Origin: Mucilaginibacter sp. cycad4
GTDB lineage: Bacteria; Bacteroidota; Bacteroidia; Sphingobacteriales; Sphingobacteriaceae
DNA length: 64,000 nucleotides
Direction of reading: 5' to 3'
Assembly (NCBI RefSeq): GCF_034263275.1
Contig: NZ_CP139559.1
Span: 6,634,001 to 6,698,000 of the forward strand
The notes under the pieces are model-generated. The model saw only the letters and a program-made list of their open reading frames with translations, did no database searches and was not told the origin of the DNA. The position numbers and the translations under genes are program-made. Each line of letters opens with the position of its first letter. Position 1 is the first letter of the stretch. Shown piece by piece: positions 26,983 to 34,468 of this stretch.

Positions 26983-26990
26983 CAAAATTA
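26983..26990 (-). promoter_or_regulatory. -7 element of the YncE/phosphatase gene
   Basis: The minus strand reads TAATTTTG, a match to TAnnTTTG, 17 bases upstream of the start at 26965. Confidence 0.45.
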
Positions 26991-27072
26991 CAAAATCGTT
27001 TTATTCCGAAAGAGCTGTTAACAGAAACTTAATATGAATAAATTGGACTTTTCTGTGCATTGACTTAGCTCA

Positions 27073-27963
27073 TCAATTTACCAGCTGTTTTTTAAACTGG
27101 TTAGGGCTGATACCCGTTTCTTTTTTAAACAACCGGGAAAAATAGGGTAAGTTCTCAAAACCAAGTTCGTATGCTATTTCAGAAACGCTTTGGTAATCAC
27201 TTTTAAGACGGTTTTTTGCCTCGTTTATAAGATAAATATGGATCAGTTCAATAGCAGTTTTTCCTGTTTCCTGCTTAAGCATATCACTTAGGTAACGGGG
27301 TGATAAATTAAGTTGTGAGGCCAACGCGTTAACAGAGGGCAGTCCCTGGGTTAGCAATAAGCCGTTGGTAAAATAAGCTGCTAACACTTCATTAAATTTT
27401 GATACTGTTTTACCCGAAAGCTCTGTACGGTTAATGAACTGGCGTTTGTAAAACCGTTGCGAGTATTTCAGGATAGAATCAATATGTGTAAGTATAATAT
27501 CGCGGCTGTACTCATCGGTGTTATTGTGATATTCTGCTTCTATCTTGTAATAAAGGTCCCACATGATCTGCTCTTCCGATGGCGAAAGGTGCAGTGCTTC
27601 GTTTGCCTCATAGTCAAAAAAAGCATACTTACTTATTTCGTTATGCAAAAAATGACCATTCAGAAAATCCTCATGAATGAACATGATAAACGCATCCTCA
27701 TCATACTCCACACTGTTAAACTGGATCACCTGCCGGGGTTTGATGAACATCATGCTGCCATTATCGTGATCATATTTGGTACGACCATACATGATCTGGC
27801 CTGCTTTAAGCTTTTTAAACCCGATCATGTAAAAATCAGATGTAAATTCTCTGTCGCCAAACCCACAAGTATGGGTGCACCTATACAAACTGAAAAGTGG
27901 GTTCTCCGGCATCGGGAAACCATTTGAGCGGTGCATATCGGCTAAATTTTTAAAATGCTGCAT
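27073..27963 (-). CDS. AraC-family transcriptional regulator
   Basis: This 296-residue regulator has an N-terminal sensing domain of about 180 residues and a C-terminal AraC DNA-binding domain with two helix-turn-helix units (LASQLNLSPRYLSDMLKQET and VSEIAYELGFENLPYFSRLF), followed by the family signature KKETGISPNQFKKQ. The frame could begin at a TTG two codons upstream, but I use the ATG at 27963 because a -7 element lies 16 bases before it. The gene follows the short-chain dehydrogenase at 28133 on the same strand with a 170-base gap. AraC regulators often control such adjacent dehydrogenases, so that is the most likely target. Confidence 0.92.
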   Translation of the reverse strand: MQHFKNLADMHRSNGFPMPENPLFSLYRCTHTCGFGDREFTSDFYMIGFKKLKAGQIMYGRTKYDHDNGSMMFIKPRQVIQFNSVEYDEDAFIMFIHEDFLNGHFLHNEISKYAFFDYEANEALHLSPSEEQIMWDLYYKIEAEYHNNTDEYSRDIILTHIDSILKYSQRFYKRQFINRTELSGKTVSKFNEVLAAYFTNGLLLTQGLPSVNALASQLNLSPRYLSDMLKQETGKTAIELIHIYLINEAKNRLKSDYQSVSEIAYELGFENLPYFSRLFKKETGISPNQFKKQLVN

Positions 27964-27979
27964 GATCAATAAAGTTAAA

Positions 27980-27987
27980 CAAATCTA
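27980..27987 (-). promoter_or_regulatory. -7 element of the AraC regulator gene
   Basis: The minus strand reads TAGATTTG, matching TAnnTTTG, and places the transcript start just before the ATG at 27963. Confidence 0.4.
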
Positions 27988-28132
27988 CGCCGGAATGCGG
28001 CGTAGATTATGTCAGGCGAATACCATTTATATAGAAGCTGAAAGCAGAATGCTCAAAGCCAAAAGCTAACAGTCTGATATTAATAATAATTAATTGCTTT
28101 GTGCGAAATTAAATAACAGATTCTATATCATA

Positions 28133-28954
28133 TTATTTACCATGTGCAGCGGCAGATACCTCGCTCCAGCTATCCCACTCGGCAGCACGGCCTTCATAAG
28201 TTTGTTTAACCCATGGATGGGCATGTTTACCCAGGAATAAACGCAACGGAGGATTTTCTGTGTCAATCAGCTTAAGCACGGCATCCGTAGTAGCTTCGGG
28301 TACACCGAAAATATCATCGTCGGTTAAACCAGCCTGGAAAGCTGCCCTTACCGCGTCATATTCGGGCATTGCCACGGTTTGCGCGGCAGAAGCACCGGCC
28401 CAGTCGGTTGCAAAGCCGTTAGGTTCAATCAGGGAAACATTTATTCCAAAGCCTTTTACTTCGGCGGCCAGTGTTTCACTTAAACCTTCTACAGCAAATT
28501 TAGATGCATTATAGATGCCCAGCACAGGCAGCGTAACCAGTCCCAGTACACTCGAAAGCTGGATGATATGGCCATATCCTTGCTCGCGCATTACAGGTAA
28601 CACAGCTTGTGATAGCCATAGTAAACCAAAAAAGTTGGTTTCCATTTGTTCGCGTGCCTGCTGCTCGGTAGTTTCTTCAACGCTGCCGAATAAACCGTAA
28701 CCGGCATTATTGATCAACACATCAATGCTGCCGAAATGTTCTTTTGCTTTGCTGATGGCTGCAAAATCAGCAGCGCGATCATTAACGTCCAGTTGCAGCG
28801 GTAAAATATTGCTGCCATATTTATTTACCAGGTCATTCAGTGTGTTCAAATCACGGGCAGTTGCCACTACTTTATCGCCTCTTTGCAGTAATGCTTCGGC
28901 CCATAATTTACCGAAGCCACGTGACGCGCCGGTAATAAAAATTGTCTTTGCCAT
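28133..28954 (-). CDS. Short-chain dehydrogenase/reductase
   Basis: This 273-residue classical SDR is an NAD(P)-dependent oxidoreductase. The cofactor motif TGASRGFG lies at residues 8-15, NNAGYG near residue 86, the active-site serine in IQLSSVLG, and the catalytic YNASK near residues 154-158. The residue after the second strand (ARDLNT) has the arginine often linked to NADP preference. The C-terminal region after residue 190 is longer than in minimal SDRs (DDDIFGVPEATTDAVLKLID), as in the 'classical 2' enzymes close to short-chain oxidoreductases of unknown substrate. It precedes an AraC regulator on the same strand. Confidence 0.92.
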   Translation of the reverse strand: MAKTIFITGASRGFGKLWAEALLQRGDKVVATARDLNTLNDLVNKYGSNILPLQLDVNDRAADFAAISKAKEHFGSIDVLINNAGYGLFGSVEETTEQQAREQMETNFFGLLWLSQAVLPVMREQGYGHIIQLSSVLGLVTLPVLGIYNASKFAVEGLSETLAAEVKGFGINVSLIEPNGFATDWAGASAAQTVAMPEYDAVRAAFQAGLTDDDIFGVPEATTDAVLKLIDTENPPLRLFLGKHAHPWVKQTYEGRAAEWDSWSEVSAAAHGK

Positions 28955-28978
28955 TGTTATTGTTTTTAAATGTTAAGA

Positions 28979-28986
28979 CAAAATTA
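28979..28986 (-). promoter_or_regulatory. -7 element of the SDR gene
   Basis: The minus strand reads TAATTTTG, a match to TAnnTTTG, 24 bases upstream of the start. Confidence 0.45.
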
Positions 28987-29099
28987 GAGTGATTAAAGTC
29001 CGGTGATTTATACAGAAGTGGGGAACAATGATACATTTTTACGCGGGGGCGTTTAATCGGTAATGAAAGTGTCATTAAGCGTAAATATGGACAGAAACT

Positions 29100-29264
29100 C
29101 AGAAGCTGTTTAAAAACGATAGTTTTTGAATGTAGAGACGCATCACATGCGTCTCCCGCATGCAAATTCCTGAACTTAATGACTTACAAAGCGGCTTGTC
29201 CTATGGGAGACGCATGTGATGCGTCTCTACATCTAACTTTCCATTCGTTTTTAAACAGCTTCTG
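29100..29264. repeat. Nested perfect inverted repeat, MITE-like
   Basis: The outer 19-bp arms (29100-29118 and 29246-29264, ending CAGAAGCTG...) are exact reverse complements. The inner 27-bp arms (29131-29157 and 29205-29231, containing GAGACGCATCACATGCGTCTC) are also exact, and each is itself partly palindromic. The loop holds no gene. No obvious target-site duplication is present. The compact size of 165 bp and perfect ends suggest a non-autonomous mobile element or a recently copied palindrome. Confidence 0.85.
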
Positions 29265-29317
29265 GTTATATATAACAAAACCCATCTCCAGGAGACGGGT
29301 TTTGTTTCTATGCTTTA

Positions 29318-29347
29318 AACTCTCTAAAGGAGAGGGCCGGGGTGAGG
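29318..29347. repeat. Half copy of the G/C-block palindromic repeat
   Basis: CTCTAAAGGAGAGGGCCGGGGTGAGGTT-like sequence directly abuts the stop of the GH2 gene (29348). It matches one half of the element in miaB (hairpin with GGAGAGGG, then GGGG(C/T)GAGGT). Confidence 0.65.
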
Positions 29348-31780
29348 TTATTTACTTTTCAGCACCCGTGTAGCACTTTGCAGGCCATCAGCCGAAGCGG
29401 TTAAAGTGATCGTACCTGCTTTTTCTTTTGCCTGAATAATGGCTAAGGCAAGGCCATGAAATACTTTGCGGTAACTGGCTTTGAACGGATCGTGACTAAC
29501 CGGATCGCCGTTGTCAACGCTGGCGATAAAGCCTTCGCCATTGATCTTAAAGTTTACCTTGTTATCAGCATCAGGTACAACGTTACCGTCTTTATCCAAT
29601 ATTTTTACGGTGATAAATGACAGGTCTTTGCCATCGGCCTTGATCTGCGAGCGGTCGACAGTCAGCTCGATTTTTGCAGGAGCTCCGGAGGTATGGATCT
29701 CGCGGGTTAACACGGTTTTGCCGTTTTTACGTGATATAGCTTTCAAGGTTCCCGGCTCATATTTTACACGCCACATCACATGCAGGTCGTCGCCGGTTTT
29801 CTTTTGGATGCCCAATGATTTGCCGTTCAGGTACAGTTCAACCTCATCGGCGTTGTTATAGTATGCCCAGACATCGATCATTTTACCGGGCTGCCAATTC
29901 CAGTGCGGAAAAATGTGGAGCACATTTTTATTGGTCCACTCGCTTTGGTACATATAATATACATCCTTAGGGAAGCCGGCCAGGTCAATGATACCGAAGT
30001 ATGAGCTGCGCGACGGCCATGAGTATGGAGTAGGTTCGCCAAGATAGTCGAAACCTGTCCAGATGAACATGCCCGAAAGGAAGTCGTACTTTTTCATCAC
30101 CTTCCAGGTCATTTCATGCGTTGAGCCCCATGGCGGTCGGGTATTGTCATATGCCGAAACATTGTTGCCTTCCCTTACAAAAGGCTTGTCATAGCTGGTA
30201 GGCCAAACCCTGATGCTATCCGACGGCATTTCATAATAACCACGCGTTTCCAGGCCCGAAGTAGTTTCGGTAGCAATAAACGTTTTACCCGGGTAACGGT
30301 CATGAAACTTAGCGTAATCAAACTGGTGATAGTTATAACCGACAAGGTCAATAGCGCCCGATTTTACGATCTTATTGGTAGTATCCGGGCGGTCATTGGC
30401 TGTGGTGAGCGGGCGGGTTTTATCCAGGCTGTGAACAATGGCAGCCAGTTCCGGGGCAATGCGCAAAGCACTGCTATCGGCCTGTTGAGGGATTTCGTTA
30501 CCGATACTCCAGATCATGATGCTGGGGTGGTTACGGTCGCGTTTGATCTGGTCTTCCAGGTCGCGTTTATGCCATTCTTTAAAATACAGGTGATAATCAT
30601 AAGTAGCCTTTTTCCATTCCCAGCAATCAAAGGCTTCGTCCATCACAATAAACCCCATTTTATCGCAAAGGTCAAGCAGTTCGGGTGCCGGAGGGTTGTG
30701 TGAGGTACGGATACCATTACAGCCCATGGCTTTGAGCATCTGCAACTGGCGCTCCAATGCGCGGTTATTAATAGCTGCACCGAGACTGCCGAGGTCATGG
30801 TGATTACAAACGCCTAAGATCTTCATCGGCTTCCCATTAAGGCTGAAACCTTTATCGGCGTCGAAATTAAAATAGCGGATGCCAACAGTGGTGGTATATT
30901 CATCAACTACTTTTTTGCCTTCAATCAGTTGGGTAACTGCCTTATATAAGTATGGGTTCTCTACCGACCAAAGCACCGGGTTTTTTACCGTAAGGGTATT
31001 GGTTACCGTTAAAGATGCATTTTTATTTTGCGCCGCAGATGTAGCTTCGCCCGCGGCGGCTACCTGTTTACCGGCCGCGTCATAAAGTTTGGTGCTGATG
31101 AGCACCTGCGGCGATGCCTGGTCATTATGCAGTTGCACCTGCACATTTACTTTTGCAGAAGCTTTGCTGATATCAGTTGCAGTTACATATGTGCCCCAAT
31201 GATCAATAGCGGTTTTGTTGGTGGTAACCAGCCACACATGGCGGTAAATACCCGAACCCGAGTACCAGCGTGAGTTTGGCTGAACCGAGTTATCAACTTT
31301 AACAGCAATAACGTTGCTACCGCCAAAGTTTAAGTAAGGGGTAAGCTCATACCTGAACGAGATATACCCGTTTGGCCTGAAACCAAGATGGTGCCCATTA
31401 ATCCACACATCGCTTTTTTGATATACGCCATCAAAATCAATATAAACCAGTTTGCCTTTTGATGAAGCAGGAACAGTAAATGTTTTGCGGTACCAGCCAA
31501 TGCCGCCGGGCAGGGCGCCGCCTTCGGGTGTGGCAGGATTATCTTTTGAAAATTTACCTTCAATACTCCAGTCATGCGGCAAATTGAGCACGCGCCATTT
31601 GCTGTCGTTCAGCGTTGCCTTTTCGCCGTTTTCAACAGCGCCGAGGTTAAAGCGCCAGCTTTTATCAAAATCAAGTTTCTGCCGGTTCTGGGCAAAAGGT
31701 TTAAGCGTGGCCAGCGTCAGGATGGCAAGGATGCATGCAAACTTATAAGCCCCGGCACGGTGTGATTTTATCGATGACAT
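29348..31780 (-). CDS. Secreted glycoside hydrolase family 2 beta-galactosidase-like enzyme
   Basis: This 810-residue exported enzyme (signal peptide, cleavage near LKPFAQN) belongs to GH2, whose members release terminal beta-galactose and related sugars from glycans. The N-terminal sugar-binding domain starts KLDFDKSWRFNLGAVENG and includes WYRKTFTVP and YSGSGIYRHVWL. The central immunoglobulin-like domain precedes the TIM barrel, where the acid/base is probably Glu429 (IWSIGNEIP) and the nucleophile Glu505 (FIATETTSG). The C-terminal part contains the DUF4982/Big-like domains usual in Bacteroidota enzymes (DVWAYYNNADEVELYLNGKS). No susC/susD pair is adjacent, so this is an isolated glycosidase rather than part of a polysaccharide locus. 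Confidence 0.93.
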   Translation of the reverse strand: MSSIKSHRAGAYKFACILAILTLATLKPFAQNRQKLDFDKSWRFNLGAVENGEKATLNDSKWRVLNLPHDWSIEGKFSKDNPATPEGGALPGGIGWYRKTFTVPASSKGKLVYIDFDGVYQKSDVWINGHHLGFRPNGYISFRYELTPYLNFGGSNVIAVKVDNSVQPNSRWYSGSGIYRHVWLVTTNKTAIDHWGTYVTATDISKASAKVNVQVQLHNDQASPQVLISTKLYDAAGKQVAAAGEATSAAQNKNASLTVTNTLTVKNPVLWSVENPYLYKAVTQLIEGKKVVDEYTTTVGIRYFNFDADKGFSLNGKPMKILGVCNHHDLGSLGAAINNRALERQLQMLKAMGCNGIRTSHNPPAPELLDLCDKMGFIVMDEAFDCWEWKKATYDYHLYFKEWHKRDLEDQIKRDRNHPSIMIWSIGNEIPQQADSSALRIAPELAAIVHSLDKTRPLTTANDRPDTTNKIVKSGAIDLVGYNYHQFDYAKFHDRYPGKTFIATETTSGLETRGYYEMPSDSIRVWPTSYDKPFVREGNNVSAYDNTRPPWGSTHEMTWKVMKKYDFLSGMFIWTGFDYLGEPTPYSWPSRSSYFGIIDLAGFPKDVYYMYQSEWTNKNVLHIFPHWNWQPGKMIDVWAYYNNADEVELYLNGKSLGIQKKTGDDLHVMWRVKYEPGTLKAISRKNGKTVLTREIHTSGAPAKIELTVDRSQIKADGKDLSFITVKILDKDGNVVPDADNKVNFKINGEGFIASVDNGDPVSHDPFKASYRKVFHGLALAIIQAKEKAGTITLTASADGLQSATRVLKSK

Positions 31781-32006
31781 AATATCGTTTTGGGATTAAA
31801 TGTATTTTGGACACTAAATTATAAATAATAGGCCAAAAGCAAAGGGAATCCAAAAACAATTGTCAACGGGAAAAGGAACGACTATTCGATATTGTTTATA
31901 TATTTAGGCTTTGGTCGGTGCTGTAAACAATTTCGTATTATTCCAATTCATTCGTTCGTATCGGCTAAATTGGATGGTCCGGTGATGACAACAATAATAA
32001 CAGAAT

Positions 32007-32282
32007 ATGAATAAAAAGATAGTTATAACTTACATTCTAAACATTCCGCTAACGTATATTTTTATATGCGTAATGGGCTGGATATCATATTTCATTTTTA
32101 GCGGAAATCCAACTTTTTTTATTCCTTTACGATATTTACTTTGCGTTTATTTTATATTGTATTTAGGTATGATCATAGTTACTTTAAAATCTCTTAAATT
32201 AAATACGTTAAAAATGTTTCCTATTATGACCCTTGAGTCAGTTGTTGTCTACGTTTCACTTGGAATTTTACTACATGCGTAA
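32007..32282 (+). CDS. Small membrane protein of unknown function
   Basis: The 91-residue product is almost entirely hydrophobic, with three likely transmembrane helices at about residues 5-31 (VITYILNIPLTYIFICVMGW), 40-60 and 70-90. I do not recognise a family. The local base composition is AT-richer than neighbouring core genes, and the gene lies at the edge of a 559-base stretch without intact genes, so transfer or decay is possible. Confidence 0.55.
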   Translation: MNKKIVITYILNIPLTYIFICVMGWISYFIFSGNPTFFIPLRYLLCVYFILYLGMIIVTLKSLKLNTLKMFPIMTLESVVVYVSLGILLHA

Positions 32283-32841
32283 ATAAATTCAAACTGAGAC
32301 ACTACCCCAATTTGATACAAGCTAAAAATATAGTCATTTTTGAGAAGTTACCGCTTTAAGGGAGATCCTGTTAATCGAATCCGAATAATTCCTGTAGGTG
32401 CTGAGTTTGGCCTCTTTTTCAATCTGATCATCTTGGTAATAAAGGTTAAAAGGGATACTTATGCTAAATTTTTAAGTTATATATCAGATTGTCAATTGTT
32501 TTTGAAATAATTGCTTTTTGTCTGTAATCTGAAGTATTATCGAACAACCCAAAGTGTTATGAATGATTTTTTTTGTTGATGGCTCTTTTTTTTAATTGTG
32601 ACTGTCGATTAGATCGGGTGGTGCAGTAATAATTAACCTGGGTGGCAGGCAATTTTTCTTCCATGAGTTGCAAATAAGTATAGTAAGTATGAAATAAAAG
32701 TACTTAGTTATTTTAAAGGCTGGAGATTTATTGGATTAAATAACAAAATGAATCTTCAAACTCGGGTTTCTGTATAATAGCGGAAAATTAATTTCAAATC
32801 ATCTTATACTATTTCCTCTAACATTCCGTTTTCAAAACTCA
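32283..32841. other. AT-rich stretch without an intact gene; possible decayed gene on minus strand
   Basis: No complete ORF with a start is visible on either strand. On the minus strand, bases 32334-32470 give about 45 protein-like codons (IPFNLYYQDDQIEKEAKL, then SLKAVTSQK and a stop). In another minus frame at about 32475-32560 a second protein-like piece (FGLFDNTSDYRQKAIISKT) is seen. Two adjoining pieces in different frames are what a frameshifted, decaying gene leaves. I do not recognise the parent family. Confidence 0.3.
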
Positions 32842-33165
32842 ATGAAAGCAATTGCCTTTATCATGTTAATTTTTATGGTGCTCATTTCCACAATACCAGG
32901 AAAAGCAGAGCCTATGAATAACATGGCCAAAAACTGCTGTCATCACATGGCTAATATGCCGCAGAAACATCATGGCGGCCAAAAAGGATGTGACGGTGGT
33001 ATGTGCGTGACTTTGCTATCGTGCAACAATTGCTGCTTTTTAAAAGTTGAACCTGTCAAGGCCGGGCCTGTTGCCGTTATTATTAATAGCAATGCTCCTT
33101 TGCTTTACCTCGCAGGCAATTTATCCGATTACGCCAACACTTGCTGGAACCCTCCGAAAGCTTGA
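32842..33165 (+). CDS. Exported Cys/His/Met-rich protein, possibly metal-binding
   Basis: This 107-residue protein has a signal peptide of about 22 residues (IAFIMLIFMVLISTIPGKAE). The mature start is dense in metal ligands: NCCHHMANMPQKHHGG, then GCDGGMCVTLLSCNNCCF. A more ordinary C-terminal part follows (PVAVIINSNAPLLYLAGN). The composition suggests copper or other soft-metal binding outside the cytoplasm, but I do not recognise a named family and no transporter or sensor gene is adjacent. A second Cys-rich secreted peptide gene follows after 62 bases, and both probably share the terminator at 33421-33466. Confidence 0.7.
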   Translation: MKAIAFIMLIFMVLISTIPGKAEPMNNMAKNCCHHMANMPQKHHGGQKGCDGGMCVTLLSCNNCCFLKVEPVKAGPVAVIINSNAPLLYLAGNLSDYANTCWNPPKA

Positions 33166-33227
33166 TAAAAAGACATCTGCCTATTTTCAATAGTGTATCT
33201 TTTTATTAAAAATTCAAATTAAAAATC

Positions 33228-33425
33228 ATGAAAAAGTTTCTTTTCATCACCACTGTGATGCTGTTTACCATATTTAATATCTCATTTGCTAATACGCCTT
33301 GCTGCAATAACAAAATGAACCATTGCACCAAATGTGCAAAGTCATGCAACAAGCCAACGTGTTTGGATAACTGCAGCAAATCATGTAAGGCTTCCGGAGA
33401 TTGCAATAAAACCTGTAGCAAATAA
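33228..33425 (+). CDS. Exported cysteine-rich peptide
   Basis: This 65-residue precursor has a signal peptide of about 21 residues (LFITTVMLFTIFNISFA) and a mature peptide of about 43 residues with ten cysteines. They appear mostly as spaced single Cys residues: TPCC, NHCTKCAKSC, PTCLDNCSKSC, GDCNKTC. The pattern suits a disulphide-knotted or metallothionein-like periplasmic peptide. Similar repeats are known to me only as unnamed hypothetical proteins of Bacteroidota. It lies directly downstream of another Cys-rich gene and ends at a strong terminator. Confidence 0.7.
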   Translation: MKKFLFITTVMLFTIFNISFANTPCCNNKMNHCTKCAKSCNKPTCLDNCSKSCKASGDCNKTCSK

Positions 33426-33466
33426 CAAAACGGCCCCCGGTGAAAACCGGGGGCCGTTTTGTTATT
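33421..33466. terminator. Strong bidirectional terminator
   Basis: A near-perfect hairpin with ACGGCCCCCGG and CCGGGGGCCGT arms has A-run and T-run tails on both sides. It separates the plus-strand Cys-rich genes from the convergent minus-strand monooxygenase gene. Confidence 0.9.
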
Positions 33467-33474
33467 TGCTAATT

Positions 33475-33765
33475 TTAATGAACCCTATCGGCTTTATATA
33501 TTCCAAGCGGGCCATCTATAATATCAGTTATTTGCCGGCCGAACAGTCGAAAATGCTCCTGCTTCACATGCTGATCAAGTCCTTCCTGGCTGGCCCAGGT
33601 TTCGTGAAAAATAAACTGGGTTTCATCTGTCGTTGACTGGTATAGCTCGTATTGCAGGCAGGCTTCTTCCTGTCGGGATGCTGCTACCAGCTGATCCAAA
33701 AATGTTTTCATTTGCGCGGTTGTTCCGACCTTACACTTCACTAAGGCTGTTAAGTAAATTTTCAT
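33475..33765 (-). CDS. Putative quinol monooxygenase (YgiN-like, ABM domain)
   Basis: This 96-residue protein has the antibiotic-biosynthesis-monooxygenase fold pattern: an initial strand (LTALVKCKVGTTAQMKTFL), SRQEEACLQYELYQS, FHETWASQEGLDQHVKQEHF. The closest well-known relative by context is E. coli YgiN, a quinol monooxygenase encoded beside the quinone reductase MdaB. Here the start overlaps the end of the quinone-reductase gene by 35 bases, so the pair is cotranscribed. A quinone redox cycle is the likely role. Confidence 0.85.
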   Translation of the reverse strand: MKIYLTALVKCKVGTTAQMKTFLDQLVAASRQEEACLQYELYQSTTDETQFIFHETWASQEGLDQHVKQEHFRLFGRQITDIIDGPLGIYKADRVH

Positions 33766-34369
33766 GGCTTGGGTTGTTTTGGGTAAATAGCTTGTTTAAA
33801 TGATCCTGGTAGCGTTGCAGGTTTTCTTCGATATTAGCGTTTTTCATCACATCATAAAAGTGGATACTTTCTAAGGGTTGCATACCGGTAAAGGCATTCA
33901 TGCGGTGAAAACCAAACAACGGGCCTTCGTCAACACTGCGTTCATTAAAAAACTCGCCGGGTAAGGTGAAAGCGGTGATGGGGGCATTCCACGAGGTGGT
34001 AAGCATGTATTTTTTGCCCTGCATTAAGCCGCCTGTGCCGTAATTAATACCGGGATTTTCGGCTGTGCGGCCATCGCTGCGGTAAATACCATTTTGATAT
34101 CCGGCGGTAAAAACTTCGTCAATATATTTTTTAAAGGCATGCGGTACCTGGAACCACCAAACCGGGGTGTGGTAAATGATCACATCGGCCCATTTATAGT
34201 TTTCGGCCTCCTGCATCGGATCATACTCTTGGTTTATATCGGTTGAACGAACTTCAAAATCGGGGTGACCGGTAAAATAGTGCACGGTTGTATCCAATAA
34301 AGTTTTGTTAAATCGCCCGCCGGAGTGACCGAAGATCTGCCCTCCGTTTATTACAAATATGTTTGTCAT
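33731..34369 (-). CDS. mdaB: NAD(P)H quinone reductase (MdaB-like flavodoxin-fold)
   Basis: This 212-residue cytoplasmic flavoprotein matches the MdaB group: IFVINGGQIFGHSGGRFNK at the start, WADVIIYHTPVWWFQVPHAF in the flavin/quinone site, and GKKYMLTTSWNAPITAF. Family members reduce quinones by two electrons, avoiding radical formation. Its 3' end overlaps the YgiN-like gene by 35 bases. A LysR regulator is divergently transcribed 99 bases away, and the intergenic region holds a palindrome and a -7 motif for each gene. The symbol follows E. coli usage and the specific substrate is inferred. Confidence 0.88.
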   Translation of the reverse strand: MTNIFVINGGQIFGHSGGRFNKTLLDTTVHYFTGHPDFEVRSTDINQEYDPMQEAENYKWADVIIYHTPVWWFQVPHAFKKYIDEVFTAGYQNGIYRSDGRTAENPGINYGTGGLMQGKKYMLTTSWNAPITAFTLPGEFFNERSVDEGPLFGFHRMNAFTGMQPLESIHFYDVMKNANIEENLQRYQDHLNKLFTQNNPSHENLLNSLSEV

Positions 34370-34392
34370 TTATTTTCTTGTTTAATTTTCAT

Positions 34393-34400
34393 CAAAATTA
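34393..34400 (-). promoter_or_regulatory. -7 element of mdaB
   Basis: The minus strand reads TAATTTTG, matching TAnnTTTG, 23 bases upstream of the start at 34369. Confidence 0.5.
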
Positions 34401-34414
34401 CACCGATGTTGCCT

Positions 34415-34428
34415 ACTATTAAAATAGT
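34415..34428. promoter_or_regulatory. Candidate LysR operator palindrome
   Basis: ACTATTAAAATAGT has exact ACTATT/AATAGT arms. It lies between the two divergent -7 elements, upstream of both. That is the usual place for a LysR site that activates the target and represses its own gene. Confidence 0.45.
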
Positions 34429-34436
34429 ATAATTTA

Positions 34437-34444
34437 TACATTTG
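34437..34444 (+). promoter_or_regulatory. -7 element of the LysR gene
   Basis: TACATTTG matches TAnnTTTG and is 24 bases before the ATG at 34469. Confidence 0.5.
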
Positions 34445-34468
34445 TATCATAATTATAATAGATAGACT

